DNA from: Bacteriovorax sp. Seq25_V
Lineage (GTDB): Bacteria; Bdellovibrionota; Bacteriovoracia; Bacteriovoracales; Bacteriovoracaceae
Length of the DNA: 64,000 nucleotides
Direction: 5' to 3'
Assembly: GCF_000447795.1 (NCBI RefSeq)
Contig: NZ_AUNI01000019.1
Location: forward strand, 186,001 to 250,000
How positions within the stretch are numbered: position 1 is the stretch's first letter; each line of letters begins with the position of its first letter. Shown here in pieces: positions 33,459 through 41,912 of the stretch. Made by a program: the position numbers and the translations under genes. A model generated the notes under the pieces. It ran no database searches. It saw nothing but the letters and a program-made list of their open reading frames with translations, and was not told where the DNA came from.

Positions 33459-34736
33459 TTATTTGCGGTCTGACGCACGTCTCGAAGATACTGACTCAAT
33501 ACTCTCAAGTAATTCAGGATGAGTCTCGATAATTTTTAGAAAATCATTTTTCTCAAGTTTATACACATCGCAGTAGTTTTGGGCCCTTACATTGGCATTA
33601 CGTTTAGTCTCTTTCAAAAGGGCCGCTTCTCCAAAGAATTGTCCTTCATGTAGCGAGGCCACAACGTTACCGTCTTTTAGTATAACTTCGACAATACCGT
33701 GGGCAATAATATACATTTCATCACCAACTTCACCAATATTGATTATTGTTTGCCCAGGTCCAAAGAATTTTTGCTTAAGGGCAGCCGAGACATCTCTGAG
33801 GCATTGTTGTGTACAATTTCTAAAAAGAGGTAGTGTTCGGATGAGTTTGATATTCATGTAAATTTGAAGTTCTTGTTGAAGTGCTTGAGGAAGATCGTTG
33901 ATAATTTTGTTGTCATTGTCTGTGAGGCGCTTATTAAAAACATTGTTGTAATAGCTTAAAACATTGTGTTGCAGACGGTCCGGAATATTGTAGTACTTCA
34001 TGAAGTTGACGACATCATTCATTTTTTCACGCGCCTGTTCTTTGTAGCGCTCTCCGGCCGCGATCATTCTTGTCACATTACCAATAACAATCCCGTAAAC
34101 ACCAACTCCAAGAATCATTATCACCATGGTAAAGATCCTTCCATACATCGTCGTCGGTGTGATATCTCCATACCCAATAGTGGTGAGTGTCGTCACTGTC
34201 CAGTAAAGGGCCTTTATGTAGATATCCGCGCGATTGATTCCGGTTACTGGCTCAACTTTTAACCAAGCACAGCTGATCCAGTGAACGGCGATAACAAAGC
34301 AAAAAAATAGGATTCCAGTCTTAAGTTTTCTCGGAACGACAGTGAGTTTTCCGATAAATTGGAGAAGTCTAAATATTCTAACCATTCTAAAAAGGCGTAG
34401 AAGATTAAGGAGGCGAGTTGTCCCAGACAGCCCAAGTAAATAGCTAATTAACTCAAATGGAATTGAACAAAGAGAGTCTATAATCAAAAGGCCCCACCAC
34501 TTGAATTTTTCTTCAGAATTTTTGAACGTGACTCGGCCTTTTCTTTTTTGTCTTAGTTGATAGATAACGTCGAATAAGAAGATCGAACTGATAATGACAT
34601 CGAGAACAACTTGCCAGTTTTGGAGGCGAGTTTTAAAAGTGAACGAAAATGGTGCTTCGAGTGCTGTGATAGTAACAGCTAAAAATATCACCACCTGCCA
34701 CGAAATTTCGCCTTTTGTAAGTTGATTAGTTCTCAT
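33459..34736 (-). CDS. cyclic-nucleotide-gated, voltage-type K+ channel
   Basis: The 425-residue protein has six membrane segments. S4 carries regularly spaced Arg (RLLNLLRLFRMVRIFRLLQF, about 108-127). The pore has the K+ selectivity filter TIGYGD (186-191), followed by S6 and a C-linker. A cyclic-nucleotide-binding domain fills about 300-415, with FGEAALLKETKRNANVRA as its phosphate-binding cassette; the canonical R-A pair is present. It resembles MlotiK1/SthK-type channels. It should sit in the cytoplasmic membrane and open when cAMP or cGMP binds. AAGGAT precedes the start. Confidence 0.93.
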   Translation of the reverse strand: MRTNQLTKGEISWQVVIFLAVTITALEAPFSFTFKTRLQNWQVVLDVIISSIFLFDVIYQLRQKRKGRVTFKNSEEKFKWWGLLIIDSLCSIPFELISYLLGLSGTTRLLNLLRLFRMVRIFRLLQFIGKLTVVPRKLKTGILFFCFVIAVHWISCAWLKVEPVTGINRADIYIKALYWTVTTLTTIGYGDITPTTMYGRIFTMVIMILGVGVYGIVIGNVTRMIAAGERYKEQAREKMNDVVNFMKYYNIPDRLQHNVLSYYNNVFNKRLTDNDNKIINDLPQALQQELQIYMNIKLIRTLPLFRNCTQQCLRDVSAALKQKFFGPGQTIINIGEVGDEMYIIAHGIVEVILKDGNVVASLHEGQFFGEAALLKETKRNANVRAQNYCDVYKLEKNDFLKIIETHPELLESIESVSSRRASDRK

Positions 34737-34891
34737 AATTATCCTTGTGTACCGTATTAGTCGGTAAATATTGTTAAGTCTTTAGAATTAAAAGTGAAAT
34801 TTGCGAATAATTGTCAATTCTTTGTAAGGTGATATTGACTTTTATAGGGTTGATATCAAAATATGGGAAAGCATACTTTTATGGAGAAAAC

Positions 34892-35776
34892 ATGTTTAAA
34901 AGAATTGGATTATTTTTATTAGTGAATATTCTCGTCGTTTCAACGATCGGGCTTATTTCAAGTTTATTGGGTATACAACCTTACCTGACTGCAAATGGAA
35001 TTAATTACGAAAGTCTACTTGCTATCTGTTTACTATGGGGATTTGCGGGATCATTTATTTCGCTTATGCTTTCAAAATTTATGGCAAAGATGGCATTTCG
35101 CTTAAGACCAATTGAATCGACAGATCCAAATTTTGGTTATGTCCATCAGGCGGTTAGTCTTTACTCAAAGAGTGCGGGTATTTCAAAAATGCCAGAAGTG
35201 TATATTTACGATAGCCCAGAAGTTAATGCTTTTGCGACAGGACCATCAAAGAATAACTCACTTGTTGCTGTTTCATCAGGTCTTCTACAAACGATGAGAA
35301 GAGATGAAGTCGAAGGTGTTATCGCACACGAAGTAAGTCACATTGCTAATGGTGACATGGTGACGATGGCCCTAGCACAAGGTGTAATGAACGCATTTGT
35401 GATGTTCTTATCTCGTGTTGCTGCATTTGCTATTTCACAAGCACTGAGAAAAGATGATGACGAGGGACCAGGACTTGGGCCATTTGCTCATATGATGTTA
35501 ACTTGGGTTCTTGATATTTTATTTGGTCTACTATGTCTTCCTATTCTGATGTGGTTTTCTCGTTATAGAGAATTCAGAGCAGATGCTGGTGGAGCGAAAC
35601 TTGCTGGTCGTGAAAAGATGATTGCGGCCCTTGAGAAGTTAAAAAATAATCACGCACCAATTGATAATAGAGAGCCAAATCTTGCGGCCTTTAAGATTTC
35701 AGGTGCTCCAAAGTGGATTGAGTTAATCTCATCTCACCCAAGTCTCGATAAGAGAATCGAGGCCCTGAGATCATAA
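34892..35776 (+). CDS. htpX: HtpX-type membrane zinc metalloprotease
   Basis: The 294-residue protein is read from the ATG at 34892, which has GGAG 5-6 nt upstream; a longer frame from 34811 lacks such a site. There are two N-terminal membrane segments (about 5-25, 38-58), the zinc motif IAHEVSHIANGD (His146, Glu147, His150), two further membrane segments and the third-ligand motif EFRADAGGA. HtpX cuts misfolded membrane proteins alongside FtsH. Its 3' end overlaps the convergent response-regulator gene by 6 bp. Confidence 0.93.
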   Translation: MFKRIGLFLLVNILVVSTIGLISSLLGIQPYLTANGINYESLLAICLLWGFAGSFISLMLSKFMAKMAFRLRPIESTDPNFGYVHQAVSLYSKSAGISKMPEVYIYDSPEVNAFATGPSKNNSLVAVSSGLLQTMRRDEVEGVIAHEVSHIANGDMVTMALAQGVMNAFVMFLSRVAAFAISQALRKDDDEGPGLGPFAHMMLTWVLDILFGLLCLPILMWFSRYREFRADAGGAKLAGREKMIAALEKLKNNHAPIDNREPNLAAFKISGAPKWIELISSHPSLDKRIEALRS

Positions 35777-36154
35777 GAATTTTCTAATAACTTCTTCGAT
35801 CTTGTCGAAATCTAGGGGCTTTGAAAAGAAATCTAAGGCCCCTACCTCACTGGCCCTTTCCTTCATACTATCGTTTGAAAGGGCACTTGCAATATAAACC
35901 TTGATATATGGAAACTCGCTTTGTAGGTATTGGGCAAGCGTAATACCGTCCATATTTGGCATCGAGATATCTGAAAAGAGGATAATAATTTTTAAACTAT
36001 CTTTATTCTCCCTGAGATATTCAAGACACTGATCTCCATCGAGAAAGTGATATGACTCAAGTTGACCACTTTTGATAAGTTTTTTAAATCTTATTTTTAC
36101 CAATGTGTGTAATGATTCCTCATCATCAACAAAAGCTATATGTACTTTGTTCAT
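35771..36154 (-). CDS. single-domain response regulator (CheY-like)
   Basis: The 127-residue protein is one REC domain. It has the acidic pocket FVDDEES, phospho-acceptor Asp62 in FSDISMPNMDG, a Ser/Ala switch position (YIASALS) and Lys in FFSKPLDF. There is no output domain, so it acts by protein contact, as CheY or Spo0F do. It follows the histidine kinase gene by 2 nt and has AAGGA before the start, so the two form a pair. Confidence 0.92.
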   Translation of the reverse strand: MNKVHIAFVDDEESLHTLVKIRFKKLIKSGQLESYHFLDGDQCLEYLRENKDSLKIIILFSDISMPNMDGITLAQYLQSEFPYIKVYIASALSNDSMKERASEVGALDFFSKPLDFDKIEEVIRKFL

Positions 36155-36156
36155 TT

Positions 36157-37485
36157 CTAATCCTTTCTAAGGGGTAGTCGTATAATACTTTCGAAGTATT
36201 CTCCTGGTGCTGAGTTAACATGTAGGTTTCCACCGTGTCTTTTAATGATATCAAAAACCATAGATAATCCAAGGCCTGTTCCTTGACCGGTAGGTTTTGT
36301 CGTGTAGAAAGGCTCAAGAATTTTTTTTATTTGTTCTTTTTCAACGCCATCACCATTATCATAAATTCTAAGAACTAGTTGATTGTTTTGCTCATCAATT
36401 TGTGATGTTAACTCCAGCTCAGGCATAAATTTTTCATCCTTATCTTTCTTTGCTTTAAGCGCATAGAAGGAGTTGTCGAGTAGATTTATAATCGCTCTTT
36501 GAAGCGAGATACGCGACATATAAAAATCTGGAACGTCACATAGGTGAACATGCGGAGTGACATCAACCATCGCCTTGGCCCGCATAGCATGATAGGAGAG
36601 CTTAACGGCTTCATTTATCATTTCGTTAAAGCTTTCAATCTCAAATGTGTCATCATTGCGACTTTGTTCGAGCATGCTCTTAATAATAGACTCTGCTCTT
36701 TTTGATGAGGTTAAAATAATTTCAATTGTCGTTTGAAAATCTTCAAACTCTGCTTCAGCAAAAGATTCTTCTGAGTCTGTCATGGATTCCAGAATCTTAG
36801 CAGCATTAGAGATAAGATTGAGCGGATTTCTTATTTCGTGGGCCACTCCAGCAGTGAGTGCTCCAAGGGATGCTAGTTTTTCTTGTGCCACAATTATATC
36901 TTTTGCCTCAGTGAGCTCTCTTGTTCTTTGTGCAACTTTGTCTTCGAGTGTTTCGATTAACTCGAGAAATGATTTCTTCTCAAATAATTTCCCAATAAAA
37001 TCAGCAATAGAAGTCATAAAGTTTTTTTCAGTGATAGACCAATTCTCTTTCGCCGTTGTGTACTCAAGGCAAAGTACGCCAATTACTTCATCGGAGTCCC
37101 AAATCGGTGTATCGTAGAGAGAAAATATTCCCAGAGGCTCGAGATATGATTCTTTGAAGCACTTCGTTGCTTCGTGTGCCCTAGCATCTTGGGCCTCAAT
37201 GATACGATCTCTCTCTAGGGCCTCAAAGTAACTAGGGTAATCTTTTTTATACAAGTAGATATCTCGTTGATGGGAATTTCCGTCTTTAAGATATAATGAT
37301 GGCGCGTAAATACAGTCGCGTTTTTCGCCGTGAAGCCAAATGCCCACTCGGTCAGCAGCAAGATACTTTGATACCTCATTTGTAATCTGATCGAGACAGC
37401 TCTGTAACTCAGACAGTTTTGTAAAATTAATATTTCTAACTATTTCAAGAAGGCGTGTGTCACCAGACTTGTTATTCGTTACCAT
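36157..37485 (-). CDS. GAF-domain sensor histidine kinase
   Basis: The 442-residue cytoplasmic kinase has an N-terminal GAF domain (about 20-165, with YLAADRVGIWLHGEKRD and IWDSDEVIGVLCLEYT). A coiled coil (LEDKVAQRTRELTEAKD) leads to HisKA with His216 in GVAHEIRNPLNLISNAAKIL. The HATPase_c domain has LLDNSFYALKAKKD (N box), RIYDNGDGVEKEQ (G1) and GQGTGLGLSMVFDIIKRHGG (G2). There is no membrane segment, so it senses a cytoplasmic signal. The paired regulator gene lies 2 nt downstream. Confidence 0.92.
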   Translation of the reverse strand: MVTNNKSGDTRLLEIVRNINFTKLSELQSCLDQITNEVSKYLAADRVGIWLHGEKRDCIYAPSLYLKDGNSHQRDIYLYKKDYPSYFEALERDRIIEAQDARAHEATKCFKESYLEPLGIFSLYDTPIWDSDEVIGVLCLEYTTAKENWSITEKNFMTSIADFIGKLFEKKSFLELIETLEDKVAQRTRELTEAKDIIVAQEKLASLGALTAGVAHEIRNPLNLISNAAKILESMTDSEESFAEAEFEDFQTTIEIILTSSKRAESIIKSMLEQSRNDDTFEIESFNEMINEAVKLSYHAMRAKAMVDVTPHVHLCDVPDFYMSRISLQRAIINLLDNSFYALKAKKDKDEKFMPELELTSQIDEQNNQLVLRIYDNGDGVEKEQIKKILEPFYTTKPTGQGTGLGLSMVFDIIKRHGGNLHVNSAPGEYFESIIRLPLRKD

Positions 37486-37547
37486 TATCCATCCCTTATT
37501 TTCTCTCTAAATAAAATATCGGAACAAATAAAATATTATTAACTTTA

Positions 37548-37700
37548 AACTGCTCCATTTAAATGGGGATAATTTTAGACAACAATCCATTATATTAAAT
37601 GCTTGGCAGGTAAATATTTTAACAGCTTAGAAAATTAAGACATAATGCTGAGTAATTATTAAGATTTCGACTTCTCTGTCCCCATTTTTCTGGAGCAGTT
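37548..37700. repeat. 153-bp inverted-end repeat element, copy 2
   Basis: The left end AACTGCTCCATTTAAATGGGGAT contains the perfect palindrome CCATTTAAATGG. The right end, reversed, reads AACTGCTCCAGAAAAATGGGGAC. The flanks extend the symmetry as TTT/AAA. It has the same length as copy 1 but a different interior. It lies between the kinase start and the end of the next minus-strand gene, whose stop is 4 nt outside the edge. Confidence 0.85.
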
Positions 37701-37704
37701 TAAA

Positions 37705-38670
37705 CTAACTTCCTATATTCCTGAATGACTTAATAATTTCATTATAGGAATAAATTAAGTCATTAATAATTTCTTCACTAGTCTTGATATCGCTGATAAG
37801 GGAAGAGCACTGGCCTATTTCAAGTTCACCTTCATCCATGTTGCCATCAAGCATTCCAAGCTTTGCGCGGCCGTGACCTAAGTGAGCAATTAATTCTTCG
37901 TTACTAGCACATTGAGATTCGAGATCAGCAATTTCTTGATAAAATTTATTCTTTAAAAGGCGCACTGGAATATATGATTTCATCATAAGTTTTGTGTCGC
38001 CGGCCTTGGCATTGATAATGGCATTTTTAAAATTCATATGTGCGCTACTTTCAGCAGCATTTACAAAGCGTGAACCTATTTGTACAGCGCTTGCACCTAA
38101 GCACATGGCGGCTGCCATCGTTCGACCATCACAAATTCCTCCAGCTGCGATTACTGGAATACTGACAGCGTCGACAACTTGAGGGATTAGGCACATGGTT
38201 GTGATTTCATCTTTTCCGTTATGTCCTCCGGCCTCGAAGCCTTCTGCCACGACAGCGTCAACGCCTGCTTGCTCGCACTTGATTGCAAGCTCTGGCGATG
38301 AAGTCACGTGAATAACTTTTGCTCCCTGGTCTTGAAGGTACTTTGTATATTTTTTTGGTGAGCCAGCGCTGGTGAAAAATATTTTAATGCCGGCCTTAAG
38401 AGCGACATCAATTTGCTCATCAACATACTTGTAAAGAAGTGGGATATTCACGCCGAGGGCCTGGGGGTTATTTGTCAGTCCTTGCGCTTTTTCTATGTGT
38501 AGCTTTAGAAGTTCAGGCTTCATACTGCCTGCTCCGATAAGCCCTAGTGCTCCTGCCTCAGCACAAGCTGCTGCTAGCTTACCGCCTGAGACCCACACCA
38601 TTCCTGCTTGAATGATTGGATACTTGATGCCGAGAAGTTCTGTGATTTTATTATTATGATTTGCTTCCAC
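37705..38670 (-). CDS. nitronate monooxygenase / FabK-like flavoenzyme
   Basis: The 321-residue FMN TIM-barrel protein has LLGIKYPIIQAGMVWVSGGKLAAACAEAGALGLIGAG at the start, then VVAEGFEAGGHNG and SIPVIAAGGICDGRTMAAAMCLGASAVQIGSRFV. These motifs are shared by nitronate monooxygenase and enoyl-ACP reductase II (FabK). GGHNG carries the usual catalytic or substrate-contacting His. The two activities cannot be separated from motifs alone, so FabK is a real alternative. It overlaps the upstream HD-GYP-like gene by 17 bp. Confidence 0.85.
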   Translation of the reverse strand: MEANHNNKITELLGIKYPIIQAGMVWVSGGKLAAACAEAGALGLIGAGSMKPELLKLHIEKAQGLTNNPQALGVNIPLLYKYVDEQIDVALKAGIKIFFTSAGSPKKYTKYLQDQGAKVIHVTSSPELAIKCEQAGVDAVVAEGFEAGGHNGKDEITTMCLIPQVVDAVSIPVIAAGGICDGRTMAAAMCLGASAVQIGSRFVNAAESSAHMNFKNAIINAKAGDTKLMMKSYIPVRLLKNKFYQEIADLESQCASNEELIAHLGHGRAKLGMLDGNMDEGELEIGQCSSLISDIKTSEEIINDLIYSYNEIIKSFRNIGS

Positions 38671-40006
38671 CGTTTACACTCTTTTTTAAAGTTTTTTCGA
38701 GTGCTTTAATAATACGGATAGACTCACTATTTGTATACTTTTTGTAAAGCTCATCAATTAGTGGCCTTGGGGTTCCTCCCTGAATCTTGAAGCGGAGTAA
38801 TTCATTTACAAACTCAACGCTGATAATAAATATAAGCGAGTCTGTATCAAAATTATCTTCTTTGATTGAGATAGAAAAGCCTTTGCCATTTTGGACACCA
38901 TGATGGTGCTTAATGACATAATCAATATCAAGTGGAGCTTCTGGAAATTGTCTTACCATCACTGCGCCTTCAAGGGCGTGATTAAATACCTGATCCCATT
39001 CTTCATCATCGAGATCCGCGTTTTCCAACTCCTCAAAACTCGTAATCATCGCGAGATCTTCGTTATTGGCCAGTGAGATATCTTTAAAGACCGATGCGAA
39101 GGCCATCTTCTCATGCAGTTGCTTATCATCAATTCCAAGGTTCTTGATAATCTCACTAGCGACAATTGATGTGAGGTGAGCATGCTGATAAATATAACCT
39201 GTCTTTGAATTAAGTATTTTCCTAAGAAGTGGAGATACAACATCCTCGGCCATGAAAGAGTCAACGATCGAAGAAACTAATGTTTCAGTCAACTGAATGG
39301 TCGAAGAATTAAAGCCAATTCTTAAAATTTCTTTGGTCGCAATATTAAATGAGTTACCAAGAACTTCTATTTTTTCATCTATTTCGATTGGTTCACTAAG
39401 TTTTCGAACCAGCTGATTAGAAACGAAAATAGAGAATTGTTGAAGTTGATCAGAAGGAATATAGAAGTACTTTAAGTTCTGATCAATATAACGTGAAATA
39501 ACGGCCTTCGAAAAAACATCTCCTCGATGTATTCTCTTAACAAATTGGAAGTCATTATCAGATTTTTGAATGCGAATATAAACATCGCTACAAGAACTAT
39601 CGAGATTTAGAAAGTAGCCTACTGGTATCGGGGTATAGTCACTATTTTTCTTTCTTTTTAAAATATCATCACTAATTCCAAGTGTTTTAGCACTCAGAGC
39701 GACAACTTCCTCCCAGTCAGATTCATTCAGAAATTGGAGCGCAGAATATTTTTGTGCAAGATCAGGACGAGCGTGTCCCAGAATAATAAGATTTGTATTC
39801 TTCTTATTTTCGACAAGGTAATTTGTCATCGCATCAGCATTGTCGTCATTAGAAATTATCAGATCTATTTCCGGCAAAATAGCGAGCAGATCAATCGCCT
39901 CATCTGAGTTCTGTCTAACAATGACATCAACGCCCAGAAAACTCTTGATATTGATCGAGAGAAGATCCTTAACAACTGGTTTTGAAACGATTAATAGTAT
40001 TTGCAT
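38654..40006 (-). CDS. degenerate HD-GYP-type protein with an N-terminal receiver-like region
   Basis: The 450-residue protein begins like a receiver domain (ILLIVSKPVVKDLL...IDLIISNDDNADA...LIILGHARPDL), but the acidic pocket is missing. The C-terminal half follows HD-GYP order: YQHAHLTSIVASEIIKNLG, then MAFASVFKDISLANN (HD replaced by KD), FNHALEGAVMVRQ, and VIKHHHGVQNGKGFS (GYP replaced by GFS). Active HD-GYP enzymes hydrolyse c-di-GMP with metal held by the HD residues. The changes here suggest a binding rather than a catalytic protein (inference). This and the PilZ protein point to c-di-GMP control in the organism. Confidence 0.7.
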   Translation of the reverse strand: MQILLIVSKPVVKDLLSINIKSFLGVDVIVRQNSDEAIDLLAILPEIDLIISNDDNADAMTNYLVENKKNTNLIILGHARPDLAQKYSALQFLNESDWEEVVALSAKTLGISDDILKRKKNSDYTPIPVGYFLNLDSSCSDVYIRIQKSDNDFQFVKRIHRGDVFSKAVISRYIDQNLKYFYIPSDQLQQFSIFVSNQLVRKLSEPIEIDEKIEVLGNSFNIATKEILRIGFNSSTIQLTETLVSSIVDSFMAEDVVSPLLRKILNSKTGYIYQHAHLTSIVASEIIKNLGIDDKQLHEKMAFASVFKDISLANNEDLAMITSFEELENADLDDEEWDQVFNHALEGAVMVRQFPEAPLDIDYVIKHHHGVQNGKGFSISIKEDNFDTDSLIFIISVEFVNELLRFKIQGGTPRPLIDELYKKYTNSESIRIIKALEKTLKKSVNGGSKS

Positions 40007-40063
40007 CTGACCTACATTTTATCATTAAACCTAAAGATTATGTCGGTCTTTTTATCTAAATAG

Positions 40064-40858
40064 TTAATCTTTCAACATTTCTTGATAATTTGAATCAGTG
40101 AGTGCCTGATGTGCGTGCTTCTTTATTTCTTCCATTACTGCCGTTAGCTTCTTATATTCCTGGCGCGAAGCCCTTGTACATGTACGCTTCATTCCAAAAC
40201 CTTTTCTCGTCTCAACCAAGAAACCCGCACACAAAAGTGAGGCCCTAATGCTCATATGAGAACTATAGGTCGAGAGAATAACGCTAGGATCGGAGAGTTC
40301 ATAGATGAGTTTAAACCATTCAACAGTCCATAGAGTGGGATTTTTTTTTGGAGAAAATGCATCTTGAAATACACAGTGAAACTTTAAATTTCTAAATGTT
40401 GGGAGAGTTTCTCTTGCATCCCCAACAAGAATAATGAAGTTGAAATTAGAAATTTTAAAAGTAATACAATCTTTTTGGATCGTTAAATCTTCAAACTTTT
40501 CACGATACTTCTTTGCGAACGGGCTATGTTCGAGGGCCCACACTGCGAAGTCACGATCAATCTCAGTCGTTACAAAATTAACTACTGTCTGTGTTTTGCC
40601 AAGAAACTTATCAAGTAAACATTCAGCGCCGACTGCAACACCAAAACCTATCTCAAGAATATTTACAATATTATTTTCGGCCAGAAATCTTTCAACCTCA
40701 CAGCCTTCAATATAATTATAAATTGTTTCTTCGTAAGCGCCTGCTGTCGAATGACAGTTTTCATTGAAGAACTCAGAGTGCACGGTGAATGTGCCGTCAT
40801 TTGTTTCAACTATCTGATAATTTCCAAGCTTTCCCTTGAATTCCAATATTAACTCCAT
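40064..40858 (-). CDS. MnmC-like (MnmD) SAM-dependent methyltransferase
   Basis: The 264-residue protein has the MnmC methyltransferase-domain features: DGTFTVHSEFFNENCHSTAGAYEETIYNYIEG, the SAM loop LEIGFGVAVGAECLL, and QDAFSPKKNPTLWTVEWF. The domain completes mnm5s2U at the tRNA wobble base. The oxidoreductase half of two-domain MnmC is absent, so it resembles free-standing MnmD. SAM motif I is GFGVAVG rather than GFGxGLN. Length fits the single-domain form. Confidence 0.82.
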   Translation of the reverse strand: MELILEFKGKLGNYQIVETNDGTFTVHSEFFNENCHSTAGAYEETIYNYIEGCEVERFLAENNIVNILEIGFGVAVGAECLLDKFLGKTQTVVNFVTTEIDRDFAVWALEHSPFAKKYREKFEDLTIQKDCITFKISNFNFIILVGDARETLPTFRNLKFHCVFQDAFSPKKNPTLWTVEWFKLIYELSDPSVILSTYSSHMSIRASLLCAGFLVETRKGFGMKRTCTRASRQEYKKLTAVMEEIKKHAHQALTDSNYQEMLKD

Positions 40859-40903
40859 AATTTTATATCTTATTTTAAATGGTGGTCCGAAGGTTGGCCA
40901 TAG

Positions 40904-41057
40904 AACTGCTCCATTTTAATGGGGAAAGTAACCGCGTTTCTGCAATAACTATATAGAGTTAGCTAATTTTTTTAATGGCGGCCAGAATATTACTAGCTTA
41001 ACTATCTAGAATAGTGAGCGAAAGCATAAAATTCATCCCCATTTAACTGGACCAGTT
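40904..41057. repeat. 154-bp inverted-end repeat element, copy 3
   Basis: Left end AACTGCTCCATTTTAATGGGGAA; right end reversed AACTGGTCCAGTTAAATGGGGAT. It lies between divergent genes, 45 nt upstream of the methyltransferase start and 36 nt upstream of the lipoprotein start, so it may carry or displace their promoters. Confidence 0.85.
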
Positions 41058-41093
41058 TGTAAATGTTTAGAATTTACGTCCGATAAGCAACCG

Positions 41094-41738
41094 ATGAAAA
41101 AGTTATTACTTTCAACAATTTTCCTTTTATGCTCCTGCGGAAGAGACTATGCAAATAGTAATTCCAATTCAGGTGCGGTAGTGGGAGATACGCTAAATCT
41201 TGCATCGACCGCCACTACTTCAGAAATTTCGAGTGCTCGTGAGATTTGTAATGCTTATCGAACAAAACGGTTAAAGATCATTAGTGGTAGCTCGGTTTCT
41301 TCTATAAATTTCAACCTTAAAAATAGAAGTTGTGAAGGCTCTTCCTACGAAAATACGACAGAAGTTGCTGTCGATACACGTGTGTCTTTTGTCAATAAAG
41401 GCCTATGGAACCTATATCAGCCAAATCTTGAGACAGATCTGAGTGGAAGTCTTGCAAAGATTTGTAGTGAAGTTTATAGCGGTAGCGCTTTATCTATTTT
41501 GAGTTATGCTTCAGATGGGACAGCAATTCAATATCAATTAAACTCGGATTTAAGCTTCTTTATTTATAGAGGGGTGAAGTCTGAAACGGATAGTACGAAA
41601 TATACCGTTACCGAGAAAGTTAAGTTCACGCTAGATTCTGACACTAACTCGGATACATTTGGGTATGTTAAAGACTATAAGAAAGATAGTATGTGTTCTA
41701 ATGGGAAGGACTTCTCTTACATCCAGCAATATTTTTAA
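41094..41738 (+). CDS. small exported lipoprotein of unknown function
   Basis: The 214-residue product has a short signal peptide ending in the lipobox LLCSC (Cys15), so it is lipidated. The mature part has a Ser/Asn-rich linker and then a compact domain with Cys pairs (EICNAYRTKR, NRSCEGSSYE, AKICSEVY, DSMCSNGKD), probably disulphide-linked in the periplasm. No family is recognised. Its stop codon directly abuts a degenerate copy of the inverted-end repeat, and another copy lies just upstream, so the gene is bracketed by repeats. Confidence 0.7.
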   Translation: MKKLLLSTIFLLCSCGRDYANSNSNSGAVVGDTLNLASTATTSEISSAREICNAYRTKRLKIISGSSVSSINFNLKNRSCEGSSYENTTEVAVDTRVSFVNKGLWNLYQPNLETDLSGSLAKICSEVYSGSALSILSYASDGTAIQYQLNSDLSFFIYRGVKSETDSTKYTVTEKVKFTLDSDTNSDTFGYVKDYKKDSMCSNGKDFSYIQQYF

Positions 41739-41912
41739 ACTGCACCAGTCCAGTGGTGTTGAGATTACTTTCAATACCGAATTTAGCTTTAAAAAACACC
41801 AAATTATAAATTAAAAAGAAAAGGGCAGTTGGAACTGCCCCTTCTGATTTTTGGCAAAGTGAGATGCAATGGGGAAGCTGATAAATACTAACACCATTGC
41901 AAGGGGACAGTT
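41738..41912. repeat. probable degenerate fourth repeat element (about 175 bp)
   Basis: The left edge starts AACTGCACCAGT and matches the family end at 17 of 23 bases. The right edge CACCATTGCAAGGGGACAGTT matches the family right end at 14 of 21 bases. The left edge overlaps the lipoprotein stop and the right edge overlaps the acyl-CoA dehydrogenase stop. It is longer than the other copies and contains a terminator hairpin. The call is tentative. Confidence 0.4.
41817..41845. terminator. hairpin terminator between convergent genes
   Basis: Stem GGGCAGTT/AACTGCCC with a 2-nt core (41823-41840). On the minus strand it is followed by TTTTCTTTTT, ending the acyl-CoA dehydrogenase transcript. On the plus strand a looser T-rich stretch follows. 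Confidence 0.8.
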
